Below, one piece after another: positions 25,715-34,435 of a stretch of DNA of 64,000 bases; position 1 is the stretch's first letter, and each line of letters opens with the position of its first letter. Source of the stretch: JAUVKA01 sp964465145. Lineage in GTDB: Bacteria; Bacteroidota; Bacteroidia; Bacteroidales; UBA12481. The translations under genes were made by a program, and so were the position numbers. The DNA is taken from NCBI GenBank assembly GCA_964465145.1, contig CAYXJR010000011.1, positions 1-64,000 on the forward strand. The letters are read 5' to 3'. The notes under the pieces are model-generated. The model ran no database searches, had not been told where the DNA came from, and saw only the letters and a program-made list of their open reading frames with translations.

Positions 25715-27487
25715 ATGAAGAACAGAATAAATTTTATTGTTGCAGTGTTGTTATTGGGATTCTTATTCAGTTGCAGCAATACCTCCAATCCTGAAATCAC
25801 CGCAGAGGAATTATTAGATCATGCCTCTTTCCTGGCATCTGAAGATCTTGCAGGTCGATATCCAGGAACTCAAGGTGATATTAAGGCATCAGATTATATT
25901 TTGGAGAAGTTTAAGAACTATGGATTGGATATTGATTATCCTGCTGGCTTGCAAGAAATGGAGATCACAACCTCGGTCACCATGGGTGACTCTAATCGCC
26001 TGGCCTGGACTGATCGGGAAATGGAACTTCTACAAGATTATATTCCCCTGTCTTATACTAAAAATTGTAAAGTTCGTGCTGATGTTGTTTTTGTCGGATA
26101 TGGCCTCCAGACCAATAAGGCAGGTATAAAATGGGATGATTTCAAGGGGATGGATATGCAGGGCAAGATTGCATTAATATTGGAAGGAGGGCCTCAACAG
26201 CCTGAATCGGGGCCGGATCCTTTTGACGGACTTCTGTCCCAAAGGAGTAAGATCCTTAATGCACAAGATCTGGGTGCTATAGCTGTAATGTTTGTTTCCG
26301 GACCTATTTTCGATCCTGATGATAAATTGGAATTCACCAATATCAAAGAAGCGCCTGCAGGAATCCCAGTGATTCGTATTGCCAGAAGTTTTGCGAACCA
26401 GGTCTTGTCCGGGATGAATCTATCGGTAGAGGAACTGGAGATTGCCTGTCAGGAAGCAAGCCAACAACCTTTTTCATTGGAGCAGACAGTATTTATCAAA
26501 ACTCACGTGACAGCCAAAAAGGTCAGTACAAATAATGTTATTGGGATAATAAGAGCCCCTGAAGGCTCTCATTCAGATGAGTATATGGTATTTGGCGGCC
26601 ATTATGATCATCTGGGCATGGGGGGGCCTGGTACCGGGTCAAGGGTTCCTGATACCACTGCAGTGCATTACGGGGCTGATGACAATGCCTCTGGTACGGC
26701 AGGGGTTATTGAACTGGCAGGGTATTTTGCCGGTAAACAGAAGGAATTAACACGTTCTATGATTTTTGTAGCCTTTGCAGCAGAAGAAATGGGCTTGCTA
26801 GGATCAAAATTCTTTGTGGAAAATCCACCGGTAGATATCGACCAGATCAAGGTCATGTTCAACCTGGACATGATTGGGAGACTTAATGAAGAGAACCGGG
26901 TAACAGTTGGTGGAACCGGAACAGCAGCGGAATTCGACTCCCTTTTCAACATGGTTCATCCCGATGATCTCAGTTTGATATTCTCACCAGAGGGATCGGG
27001 GCCTTCAGATCATGCTTCTTTTTACGCCAAAAATATTCCGGTACTGTTCTTTTCGACTGGAGCACACCTCGATTACCATACTCCCGGCGACTCTGTTGGA
27101 AGTTTGAATATCAATGGGATGAATCAGGTTACACATTATCTGGCAGAATTGGCAACCATCGTTGCCAGTCAGGATGAACTTAACTTTCGCGAGGCTGGTC
27201 CGAAAAGGACCACATCCACCCGGCAAAATCTAAAAGTCACCCTGGGCTTTATGCCTGATTTTACAGATAATTCTAATACCGGTATGCGTGTTGATTTTCC
27301 TACACCTGGCAAGCCTGCCGATCGGGCCGGGATAATCAAGGGCGACCGTATTGTTGGAATTAATGGATTGAAGGTGACCAATATACAGGACTATATGGTG
27401 AGGTTGAAATTACTGGAACCTGGTCAGATTGTATCAGTTGATGTGGATCGTGATGGGGAAAAATTAGTTTTATTAGTACAATTATAA
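25715..27487 (+). CDS. M28-family zinc peptidase lipoprotein with PA and PDZ domains
   Basis: A 590-residue predicted lipoprotein; the signal ends LLLGFLFSCSN, with the lipobox Cys near residue 20. A PA-type insert lies at about 120-250. The M28 metal ligands are visible in GGHYDHLGMGG (His), HYGADDNASGTAG (bridging Asp), AAEEMGLLGS (catalytic Glu and ligand Glu), NLDMIGRL (Asp) and HLDYHTPGDS (His). A PDZ domain ends the chain (about 500-590, with GIIKGDRIVGINGLKV). It is an aminopeptidase of the periplasm or cell surface. A membrane protein gene follows nine bases later, probably cotranscribed. Confidence 0.93.
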   Translation: MKNRINFIVAVLLLGFLFSCSNTSNPEITAEELLDHASFLASEDLAGRYPGTQGDIKASDYILEKFKNYGLDIDYPAGLQEMEITTSVTMGDSNRLAWTDREMELLQDYIPLSYTKNCKVRADVVFVGYGLQTNKAGIKWDDFKGMDMQGKIALILEGGPQQPESGPDPFDGLLSQRSKILNAQDLGAIAVMFVSGPIFDPDDKLEFTNIKEAPAGIPVIRIARSFANQVLSGMNLSVEELEIACQEASQQPFSLEQTVFIKTHVTAKKVSTNNVIGIIRAPEGSHSDEYMVFGGHYDHLGMGGPGTGSRVPDTTAVHYGADDNASGTAGVIELAGYFAGKQKELTRSMIFVAFAAEEMGLLGSKFFVENPPVDIDQIKVMFNLDMIGRLNEENRVTVGGTGTAAEFDSLFNMVHPDDLSLIFSPEGSGPSDHASFYAKNIPVLFFSTGAHLDYHTPGDSVGSLNINGMNQVTHYLAELATIVASQDELNFREAGPKRTTSTRQNLKVTLGFMPDFTDNSNTGMRVDFPTPGKPADRAGIIKGDRIVGINGLKVTNIQDYMVRLKLLEPGQIVSVDVDRDGEKLVLLVQL

Positions 27488-27496
27488 AAAAATATC

Positions 27497-28351
27497 ATGA
27501 TAAAGAAATTAGCTTTATGGATTCTGGCCTTTCTGATCACAGTAGGAGCGGCCTATTATCAGAGGAAAACTGGCCCTACTCATCCTCAGTTGGCGGAGGT
27601 GAGCCTGGCAGACAGTACCTGGAAGGTTGAATTGATTAGGAGCAATGGCGCCCGTGATGCAAGAGTTAAACTTCCGATCAAAGATCCAGAGGTGTCCGCT
27701 ACTCTCTTTTACAAGAAATATAGGGTGAACGAGGAATGGGTAGCAGTGGATTTTGAAATTAAACCTATTCAGCACCATTCCTTGTTCAAGAAAAAGGGTC
27801 CGGCGAAAATAGAAGAAGCCTTTGTTGCTTACATGCCACAGCAGGAACCGGCAGGGAAACTGGAGTATTTTATCGAAATAAATGGGTATGGAAGCCAGTC
27901 TTATATTTCGAAAGACGCTCCTGTAGTAATACGTTTTAAGGATGATGTTCCGGCAGGTGTATTGATACCACATATCCTACTGATGTTTCTTTCTATGATG
28001 CTTGCTACTCTGGCAGGACTATTTGCCATCTTTAAGATTGATAGGTTCAAACGTTATACTATCTGGACATTTGGAATTCTATTTATTGGTGGGTTTATTT
28101 TCGGCCCATGGGTGCAATGGTATGCTTTTGGGGATTGGTGGACCGGAATTCCATTTGGTTGGGACCTAACAGATAATAAGACCCTTTTTGCCTTCATCTT
28201 TTGGCTGGTTGCCCTTTTAGGTAATCTTAAAAAATCCCGTCCTGCCCTGGTTATTCTGGCTGCCATAATGACTTTAGTGATCTTTTCCATCCCGCATAGC
28301 CTTTTTGGCAGTGAATTGGATTACAATACAGGAGAGGTGACACAAGGATAA
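27497..28351 (+). CDS. Conserved membrane protein, function unknown
   Basis: A 284-residue protein I do not recognise by name. It has one N-terminal membrane segment (about 5-21), a soluble beta-rich region (about 30-150) that by orientation should lie outside the cytoplasm, and four hydrophobic segments at about 155-180, 187-207, 225-243 and 250-268. The loop between segments two and three is rich in Trp and Gly (FGPWVQWYAFGDWWTGIPFGWDLTDN), which is striking. It starts nine bases after the M28 peptidase stop and is followed by a terminator, so the two form one unit. No catalytic motif is seen. Confidence 0.75.
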   Translation: MIKKLALWILAFLITVGAAYYQRKTGPTHPQLAEVSLADSTWKVELIRSNGARDARVKLPIKDPEVSATLFYKKYRVNEEWVAVDFEIKPIQHHSLFKKKGPAKIEEAFVAYMPQQEPAGKLEYFIEINGYGSQSYISKDAPVVIRFKDDVPAGVLIPHILLMFLSMMLATLAGLFAIFKIDRFKRYTIWTFGILFIGGFIFGPWVQWYAFGDWWTGIPFGWDLTDNKTLFAFIFWLVALLGNLKKSRPALVILAAIMTLVIFSIPHSLFGSELDYNTGEVTQG

Positions 28352-28391
28352 AAAAATAATATTATTTTATCATCCCGGATTGAGGGATTAT

Positions 28392-28428
28392 ACGGGCCCT
28401 CGCAATGAAAACGAGGGCCTGTCTTATT
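28392..28428 (+). terminator. Rho-independent terminator after the M28 operon
   Basis: An 11-bp stem, with GGCCCTCG (28395-28402) pairing with CGAGGGCC (28412-28419) plus flanking pairs, a nine-base loop, and a short T-rich tail. Confidence 0.7.
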
Positions 28429-28436
28429 GTCATATC

Positions 28437-28469
28437 TCGGGTTTTGGCACGAGCTTTGAAAAAACCCGA
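28437..28469 (+). promoter_or_regulatory. Sigma-54-like site inside an inverted repeat before htpG
   Basis: TTGGCACG-AGCT-TTGA matches the sigma-54 -24/-12 pattern (GG at 28446-28447, ten bases, then GA at 28458-28459 in place of GC). The site lies within a 9-bp inverted repeat, TCGGGTTTT (28437-28445) and AAAACCCGA (28461-28469). A start near 28471 would give a 22-base leader holding GGAG before the ATG at 28493. No TAnnTTTG element is visible in this gap, which strengthens the case for another sigma factor. Confidence 0.4.
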
Positions 28470-28492
28470 TCAGAACTATAATGGAGATAACA

Positions 28493-30553
28493 ATGGATAC
28501 AGAAAAGCAACAAGGTATAATCAATGTAACGAGTGAGAATATTTTCCCAATTATTAAGAAATTCCTTTACTCTGATCATGAAATATTCCTTAGGGAGCTT
28601 ATTTCCAATGCTGTGGATGCCATCCAGAAGTTGAAAACCCTGGCTTCGGTTGGTGAATTTAAAGGTGATCTTGGAGATTTGACCGTCCGGGTTTCCCTTG
28701 ATAAAAAGAATAAAACGCTCACTGTTTCAGACCGAGGAGTGGGAATGACTGCCAAAGAAATCGAGAAGTTCATCAATGAGATTGCATTTTCCGGAGCTGA
28801 GGAGTTCATGAAGAAATATAAGAAGGATGCAAATGCTATTATTGGGCATTTTGGGTTAGGTTTTTATTCCTCTTTTATGGTTTCAGATATGGTTGAGATC
28901 ATTACTAAATCATATAAGAGGGGAAAAGCAGTTAAATGGACATGTAAGGGGGATCCCTCATTTACTCTTGAGGAAAATGAGAAAACAGACCGTGGTACCT
29001 CTATCATATTGCATCTTGATAAAGACTCTAAGGAGTTTCTTGAGGAGAGTAAAATTCAGGGACTATTGAATAAATACTCACGCTTTCTGCCTGTTCCTAT
29101 TGCTTTTGGGAAGGAACAGGAATGGAAAAACAATAAGTATGTTGATACAGCCAAGGATAAGATCATAAATATTACTGAGCCCGCATGGACTAAAAAACCA
29201 GCTGAGTTAAAAGAAGAGGATTACCAGAATTTTTATCGCGACCTATACCCGATGGCGGAGGAACCATTGTTTCATATTCACCTGAATGTTGATTATCCCT
29301 TTACTCTAACCGGTATCCTGTACTTCCCGAAAATTCGTAATAATTTTGAAGTGCAGAAGAATAAAATACAACTCTATTGCAATCAGGTGTTTGTTACAGA
29401 CTCGGTGGAGGGAATTGTTCCTGATTTTCTTACTCTATTGCACGGAGTACTCGATTCTCCCGATATCCCCTTGAACGTCAGCCGATCATTTCTACAGAAC
29501 GATCAAAATGTAAAAAAGATATCCGGTCACATCACCAAAAAAGTTGCCGATCGCCTGAAAGATATTTTCAAGAAGGACAGGGAGCAATTCGAAAAGAAAT
29601 GGGATGATCTTAAGCTATTTATCAATTATGGGATGTTGACAGAGGAGAAGTTTTGGGACAAAGCAAAAGATTATGCTCTGTTCAAGAATACCGAGGTTAA
29701 ATATTTTACATATTCTGAATACAAGGATCTGATAAAGGAGAACCAGACAGATAAAGACGGGAACCTTGTTTACTTGTATGCAAACGATAAAGACGAGGAA
29801 TTCGGTTTTATCCAGGCAGCTAAAGAAAAAGGTTATGATGTATTGTTAATGGACGGGCAGTTCGACACCCATTTCATTAATCATCTTGAACAGAAATTTG
29901 AAAAATCACGCTTTGTACGTGTTGATTCAGATGTGGTTGACAATCTGGTTCCCAAAGAAGAAAAGCGAGAATCAAAACTTACTGTCGAGCAGCAGGATAT
30001 ACTGCGGCCGGTGATCCAAAGTCATTTGCCTGCTAATTTCTACTTTATTCAATTCGTTGCGCTTACTGAGCAGAGCAAGCCCATAATGATTACCCAGGCT
30101 GAATTTACCCGCAGGATGAAAGAAATGTCGAAAATGTCCGGAGGAATAGATATGTATGGAAATATGCCCGACACTTTTAACCTGGTAGTAAATTCTAATC
30201 ACCCCATTATAAATGCAATTTCCAAGGATGTTGTGGAGCGGTTAGGTGCCAGGATCAATGAATTGAAAGAAGCTCAGAAGCCATTAAAGCTAGATCAGGA
30301 AAGCCTTGTCAAGCTTAAGGAGGGCAAAAAAGATGATGAGATCAGTCAGGAGGAAAAAGACAAATTAGAGGAAGTAAATAAAAAGATTGCTGATATCACA
30401 AAGGAGCGGAACGATGTCCTGGCTGCCTATGGAAAAGAGAGTAAATTGGTTAAGCAGTTGATTGATTTGGCATTACTGGCTAACAACATGCTTACTGGAG
30501 AAGCCCTGGATACCTTCGTAAATAGGAGTATTGATCTGATCCAAAAGAAATAG
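28493..30553 (+). CDS. htpG: Molecular chaperone HtpG (Hsp90)
   Basis: Cytoplasmic Hsp90 of 686 residues from the ATG at 28493, chosen because GGAG lies at a proper distance before it; an ATG at 28481 adds four residues. The GHKL ATPase motifs are FLRELISNAVDAIQKL, VSDRGVGMT and IGHFGLGFYSSFMVSD. The middle domain carries NVSRSFLQND, and the C-terminus has a lysine/glutamate-rich segment (about 600-640) before the dimerisation part. It is monocistronic, with a strong terminator 23 bases after the stop. The upstream region has a sigma-54-like element instead of the usual promoter. Confidence 0.95.
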   Translation: MDTEKQQGIINVTSENIFPIIKKFLYSDHEIFLRELISNAVDAIQKLKTLASVGEFKGDLGDLTVRVSLDKKNKTLTVSDRGVGMTAKEIEKFINEIAFSGAEEFMKKYKKDANAIIGHFGLGFYSSFMVSDMVEIITKSYKRGKAVKWTCKGDPSFTLEENEKTDRGTSIILHLDKDSKEFLEESKIQGLLNKYSRFLPVPIAFGKEQEWKNNKYVDTAKDKIINITEPAWTKKPAELKEEDYQNFYRDLYPMAEEPLFHIHLNVDYPFTLTGILYFPKIRNNFEVQKNKIQLYCNQVFVTDSVEGIVPDFLTLLHGVLDSPDIPLNVSRSFLQNDQNVKKISGHITKKVADRLKDIFKKDREQFEKKWDDLKLFINYGMLTEEKFWDKAKDYALFKNTEVKYFTYSEYKDLIKENQTDKDGNLVYLYANDKDEEFGFIQAAKEKGYDVLLMDGQFDTHFINHLEQKFEKSRFVRVDSDVVDNLVPKEEKRESKLTVEQQDILRPVIQSHLPANFYFIQFVALTEQSKPIMITQAEFTRRMKEMSKMSGGIDMYGNMPDTFNLVVNSNHPIINAISKDVVERLGARINELKEAQKPLKLDQESLVKLKEGKKDDEISQEEKDKLEEVNKKIADITKERNDVLAAYGKESKLVKQLIDLALLANNMLTGEALDTFVNRSIDLIQKK

Positions 30554-30575
30554 ATCAAATATCCTCATATAATAT

Positions 30576-30618
30576 ACCCGGGTCCTGAACAATAGGTTCA
30601 GATCCGGGTTTATTTTTT
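30576..30618 (+). terminator. Strong rho-independent terminator after htpG
   Basis: ACCCGGGTCCTGAAC pairs with GTTCAGATCCGGGT (30596-30609, one bulge or mismatch) across a five-base loop, then TTATTTTTT. Confidence 0.92.
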
Positions 30619-30622
30619 CTTT

Positions 30623-30630
30623 TATCTTTG
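30623..30630 (+). promoter_or_regulatory. -7 promoter element TATCTTTG of the outer-membrane protein gene
   Basis: An exact TAnnTTTG match right after the htpG terminator T-tract, 75 bases before the next ATG; this implies a leader of about 70 bases with no recognised structure. Confidence 0.6.
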
Positions 30631-30705
30631 TTATTTTTATGGCTGCTTTAATATTTAGCGGTGCCTGTTAGAGTTCCTGGAAATTTAGAATAAAACAGTA
30701 TTCAG

Positions 30706-31362
30706 ATGAAAAGAACTATCATCCTTATTATCACTCTGATTTCCATTACTATGGCAGTTAGGGCTCAATATATTTCCTATGGGGCAAAACTAGGCCTCGG
30801 ATTTCCGGGTTTTCAGGATGAAAGAATAGCAAGTCAGCGAATTACCCCCACTTTTGGAATTACTGGAGCCATTAATTTTAATCGCTCTATTCTATTTCAG
30901 ACAGAGCTCGGCTACGAAAGAAAAGGCAACAAATTTACAAACCAATATTGGGATGAGTTTGGCGATTTGGTGGATGACAGTACCTACCTGGTAAAAAGTA
31001 ATCTTGATTATGTAACTATTCCACTTTTCGCAAAGTTCAACATGGGGCGATCAAATAAATTCTATTTTCAGGCTGGTGGATATTATGGTTACCTTTTGCG
31101 TGCCAGGTTTGCCGGAATGAAATTTGGAGAAATGGTTAGTAAGGACAATATTTTGCCTGGCTTAGCCAGGAATGACTATGGCCTTGTTTTTGGCGGTGGA
31201 CTGGAGACTCCAATCAGGCGGGAATTGAGTCTGCTTCTGGATGTGAAATTTAATTTGGGCATGAAAAACCTGAATATTGACTCAAATATTATTGGCCATA
31301 GCAACCCCATCCGAAATAAAAGTTTCATCATGAGCATGGGGGTGGTTATCCTGGTGGATTGA
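30706..31362 (+). CDS. Outer-membrane beta-barrel protein, PorT-like
   Basis: A 218-residue exported protein: signal peptide to about residue 20 (ISITMAVRAQ), then alternating beta strands typical of the Bacteroidota small-barrel family (outer membrane protein beta-barrel domain). It starts YISYGAKLGLGFPGFQ and has LDYVTIPLFAKFNMGRSNKFYFQAGGYYGYLL split over the central strands. It closes with MSMGVVILVD. Barrels of this kind often have structural or secretion roles, but no substrate can be assigned. Its TGA abuts the convergent gene's stop within TGATCA. Confidence 0.82.
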   Translation: MKRTIILIITLISITMAVRAQYISYGAKLGLGFPGFQDERIASQRITPTFGITGAINFNRSILFQTELGYERKGNKFTNQYWDEFGDLVDDSTYLVKSNLDYVTIPLFAKFNMGRSNKFYFQAGGYYGYLLRARFAGMKFGEMVSKDNILPGLARNDYGLVFGGGLETPIRRELSLLLDVKFNLGMKNLNIDSNIIGHSNPIRNKSFIMSMGVVILVD

Positions 31363-31887
31363 TCAGGACAAACAGCTGGATACCTCTTTGTTAATGAATT
31401 GCAGGGCGACCTGAGATGGTGAACTGTTCATTTCAATCTGCAATTCAATAATTTTCTTACTTAATTCAATGGCTGGCTCTTCAGGGTGAACTTCCATCGC
31501 AGCCTTATTAACCATTTTTATAGTAGCTTCTTTAGCATTTTTAAGGATTTGCCAGGCTTGGGGGCTAACGTAGATTTGCTGAGATAGGTTGTGTTCAAAT
31601 TCAGCACGTATAGCTGATAGTAATTTCTGATGAAAAGCCCTGGTATTTAGTTCGTTATCTTTCTCCCGGACGAGGAGAGAGTCAACAGTAATTCTTTCCA
31701 GGAACATAGCTAGCCTCTCATAAGCCTGCAGTTGTATCGGTATGGTGGTTTTTTTAACAAGTCGGATTGAATCATGTTTCCTTTGATTTTCCCAATTGGT
31801 CAGGAACTGCCTGATTAACACCCAAACGGTGATAAGCACTACCACCGAAGGCAGAACGTATTTAGTAATTTCCAATATGTCTTTCAT
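31363..31887 (-). CDS. Membrane-anchored protein of unknown function (possibly DUF7935)
   Basis: A 174-residue protein with a single N-terminal membrane segment (about 9-28, YVLPSVVVLITVWVLI) followed by a charged, mostly helical domain. Conserved-looking parts are PIQLQAYERLAMFLERI and AEFEHNLSQQIYVSPQAW; from memory these recall a Bacteroidota-only family labelled DUF7935, which is unverified. No enzyme motif is present. It is encoded alone, facing the barrel gene. Above it is a 259-base divergent gap (31888-32146) with a promoter for the aminotransferase and nothing else I can identify. Confidence 0.7.
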   Translation of the reverse strand: MKDILEITKYVLPSVVVLITVWVLIRQFLTNWENQRKHDSIRLVKKTTIPIQLQAYERLAMFLERITVDSLLVREKDNELNTRAFHQKLLSAIRAEFEHNLSQQIYVSPQAWQILKNAKEATIKMVNKAAMEVHPEEPAIELSKKIIELQIEMNSSPSQVALQFINKEVSSCLS

Positions 31888-32082
31888 GCCAGTTGATTTA
31901 GGAAGTTACAAGTTTAACATTTTTTAATAAAAGGTGATGGTACATTGGCTGCTTGTTTTATAAATTCACGGTTCAATTAAAAAATATTTGTACTTTTATT
32001 CTGCAGCATGGTCTTTTATTAATTGATAATTATAAGATGTTGACTGTCTTAAATTTATCAAAGTCATGCTGTTTTTTTTTAT

Positions 32083-32090
32083 TAATTTTG
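32083..32090 (+). promoter_or_regulatory. -7 promoter element TAATTTTG of the aminotransferase
   Basis: Matches TAnnTTTG, 56 bases before the ATG at 32147. It follows a run of nine T. Confidence 0.6.
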
Positions 32091-32146
32091 CAGGTCTTGA
32101 AAGACTTGAAAACCCAAAGGTCAAGAATACAAAAAGACATTAACCA

Positions 32147-33340
32147 ATGAATAGTATTTCCCATCGTTTAGCTGCTCTATCCCTTTCCGAAACCCTGGCA
32201 ATGAACCAGCGGAGTCGAGAAATGAGCAGGCAGGGTATTGATGTCATCAATTTAAGTATTGGAGAGCCCGATTTTGACACTCCTGTGCATATAAAGGAAG
32301 CTGCCATAAAAGCCATACACGACAACTTTACACATTATCCGCCCGTTCATGGATTCCTGGATCTTCGTGAAGCTATTTCCTTCAAACTCAGCAGGGATAA
32401 TGGTTTGAAATATACGCCCGATGAAATAATCGTTTCCAGTGGGGCTAAGCAATCACTGGCAAATGTGATGCTAAGTGTTCTTAATCCCGGGGATGAAGCC
32501 ATAATACCAGCTCCCTACTGGGTGTCATACCCTGAGATGGTTAAGCTGGCTGAAGCTACCACAATAATTGTTCCAACTGGGATTGAACAGAATTATAAGA
32601 TCACGCCAGAGCAACTGGAATCACATATAACACCCAAAACCAAGCTTTTCGTATTTAATTCACCCTCAAATCCCTCAGGGCAGATCTATTCCCGGAATGA
32701 GTTAGAAGCCCTTGCTGCTGTTTTTGAAAGGTATCCGAATATTATAGTCCTGTCCGATGAAATTTATGAACATATCAATTACCAGAACAAGCATGAGTCG
32801 ATTGGCCAGTTTGAGTCTATTCGGGGACAAGTGGTAATTATTAACGGGATGAGTAAGGGTTATGCTATGACCGGCTGGCGTATAGGATACATGGCTGGGC
32901 CAGAGTGGCTGGTGAGATCCTGTCAGAAATTGCAGGGTCAATATACTTCGGGGGCTTGTTCAATTTCTCAAAAAGCCGCGGTGGCTGCATTGCTGGGGGA
33001 TCAATCTGTTATTCAATGCATGGTAAAAGTTTTCAAAGAACGGCGTGATCTGGTTGTTTCTTACCTCAGAGACATTCCTGGGTTTGAGGGGGAAATTCCA
33101 CAGGGGGCTTTTTATGTACTGCCGGATGTGTCATCTTATTTTGGTAAAAGGGTTGGTAGTAAGGTCATTCATGATTCTGATGATCTATGCATGCATCTAT
33201 TAAATAGTGCCAATGTGGCAACAGTTTCTGGAAAACCCTTTGGTGCTCCTGGCTGCCTTAGGTTGTCATATGCTTCAAACACAAAAGTATTATCGGAAGC
33301 CATGATCAGAATCAAGCGGGAGATGGAGAAGATAAAGTAG
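32147..33340 (+). CDS. Pyridoxal-phosphate aminotransferase, aspartate type
   Basis: A 397-residue class I aminotransferase, probably aspartate:2-oxoglutarate. Motifs: INLSIGEPDFDTP at the N-terminus, FNSPSNPSGQIYS (substrate carboxylate loop), VLSDEIYEHINY (Asp and Tyr contacts with PLP), NGMSKGYAMTGWRIGY (PLP-binding Lys and phosphate-binding Arg). The C-terminus carries GCLRLSYASN with the substrate-binding Arg. The stop codon lies inside the first unit of a short heptamer repeat, and mltG follows about 40 bases on, so mltG and the phosphomannomutase may be cotranscribed with it. Confidence 0.92.
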   Translation: MNSISHRLAALSLSETLAMNQRSREMSRQGIDVINLSIGEPDFDTPVHIKEAAIKAIHDNFTHYPPVHGFLDLREAISFKLSRDNGLKYTPDEIIVSSGAKQSLANVMLSVLNPGDEAIIPAPYWVSYPEMVKLAEATTIIVPTGIEQNYKITPEQLESHITPKTKLFVFNSPSNPSGQIYSRNELEALAAVFERYPNIIVLSDEIYEHINYQNKHESIGQFESIRGQVVIINGMSKGYAMTGWRIGYMAGPEWLVRSCQKLQGQYTSGACSISQKAAVAALLGDQSVIQCMVKVFKERRDLVVSYLRDIPGFEGEIPQGAFYVLPDVSSYFGKRVGSKVIHDSDDLCMHLLNSANVATVSGKPFGAPGCLRLSYASNTKVLSEAMIRIKREMEKIK

Positions 33341-33357
33341 GTTGTAGGTTGTTGGTT
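33337..33357. repeat. Short heptanucleotide array, unit GTAGGTT
   Basis: Three 7-base units: GTAGGTT, GTAGGTT, GTTGGTT. It begins in the last codons of the aminotransferase, whose TAG stop is within unit one, and ends before the mltG start. Short, but in the same 7-bp period as the other three arrays. Confidence 0.6.
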
Positions 33358-33381
33358 GAGGAGTTAAAATTTCTTTTTTTT

Positions 33382-34434
33382 ATGATTAAAGGGAGTAGCA
33401 GAAAGATATTGTACTGGGCAGGTGGAGCAGCATTTTTATTGCTTGTTGCCGGAGGAATAATTGGCTATTGCTTTTATTCCTGGATATACGCCCCCAGTTT
33501 AGTCAATACAACAGAAGAAAAGGTATATTTTTATATTCCTACTGGTTCGGAATATGGTTCAGTTTTACATGATCTTGACACTTTAGGTTGGCTCAAAAAA
33601 ACTAAATCCTTCGATTGGGTAGCTCGAAAGAAGAAGTATCCTGATTTCGTTAAACCTGGCAGGTATGAGTTATTCAGGGGGATGAGCAATGACTCCCTTG
33701 TGAATCTTTTGCGCTCCGGCAAGCAGTCTGAGATTGAGCTTGTTTTTAATACAATGCGTACTTTGGAATATCTGGCACAGGTGGTTGGAGAACAAATCGA
33801 GGCAGATTCATCATCATTAATTTCTCTTTTCAAGGATACAAGCCGCATGGAAGTTCTGGGTTTCAGCCCTGAGAGCTGGACCGGTATCTTTATCCCAAAT
33901 ACTTACCGGTTTTTTTGGAATACCAATGCTGATCAATTCATTGAAAGGATGAAAATTGAGTATGAAAAATATTGGTCTGGCAGTCGGGATTCCATTTGCA
34001 GAGCAAATGGTATGACCAGGAACGAGGTGATGGCCCTGGCAGCCATTGTGCAAGGTGAAACTTTCAAGGTTGATGAGATGCCTCGTGTGGCAGGTGTGTA
34101 TATGAACCGGTTGAAAAAAGGAATGAAATTGCAGGCTGATCCAACGGTTATTTTTGCAGTCGATGATCCGAATCTTAAAAGAGTACTCAAAAAACACCTG
34201 AAGGTTGATTCTCCTTACAATACATATAAATATGCAGGTTTACCTCCGGGGCCTATTCGGATTCCTTCGATCCAGGCAATTGATGCATGCCTGAATTATG
34301 AGAGCCATAAATACATATATTTTTGTGCGAAAGAGGATTTTTCCGGATACCATTCTTTTGCTTCAGGATATACCGAGCATCTCAGGAATGCCCGAAGGTA
34401 TCAGCGGGCTTTAAATCAGAGGAATATTTATTGA
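33382..34434 (+). CDS. mltG: Endolytic murein transglycosylase MltG
   Basis: A 350-residue inner-membrane enzyme that cleaves nascent glycan strands. A transmembrane segment lies near residues 10-32; then come LysM-like and YceG domains. The catalytic region is MALAAIVQGETFKVDEMPRVAG, where the conserved Glu is in GET, and KKGMKLQADPTVIFA and YAGLPPGPIRIPS match the family blocks. I start at 33382 because upstream codons read through the heptamer repeat. The next gene begins one base after the stop, so coupling is likely. Confidence 0.92.
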   Translation: MIKGSSRKILYWAGGAAFLLLVAGGIIGYCFYSWIYAPSLVNTTEEKVYFYIPTGSEYGSVLHDLDTLGWLKKTKSFDWVARKKKYPDFVKPGRYELFRGMSNDSLVNLLRSGKQSEIELVFNTMRTLEYLAQVVGEQIEADSSSLISLFKDTSRMEVLGFSPESWTGIFIPNTYRFFWNTNADQFIERMKIEYEKYWSGSRDSICRANGMTRNEVMALAAIVQGETFKVDEMPRVAGVYMNRLKKGMKLQADPTVIFAVDDPNLKRVLKKHLKVDSPYNTYKYAGLPPGPIRIPSIQAIDACLNYESHKYIYFCAKEDFSGYHSFASGYTEHLRNARRYQRALNQRNIY

Positions 34435-34435
34435 G

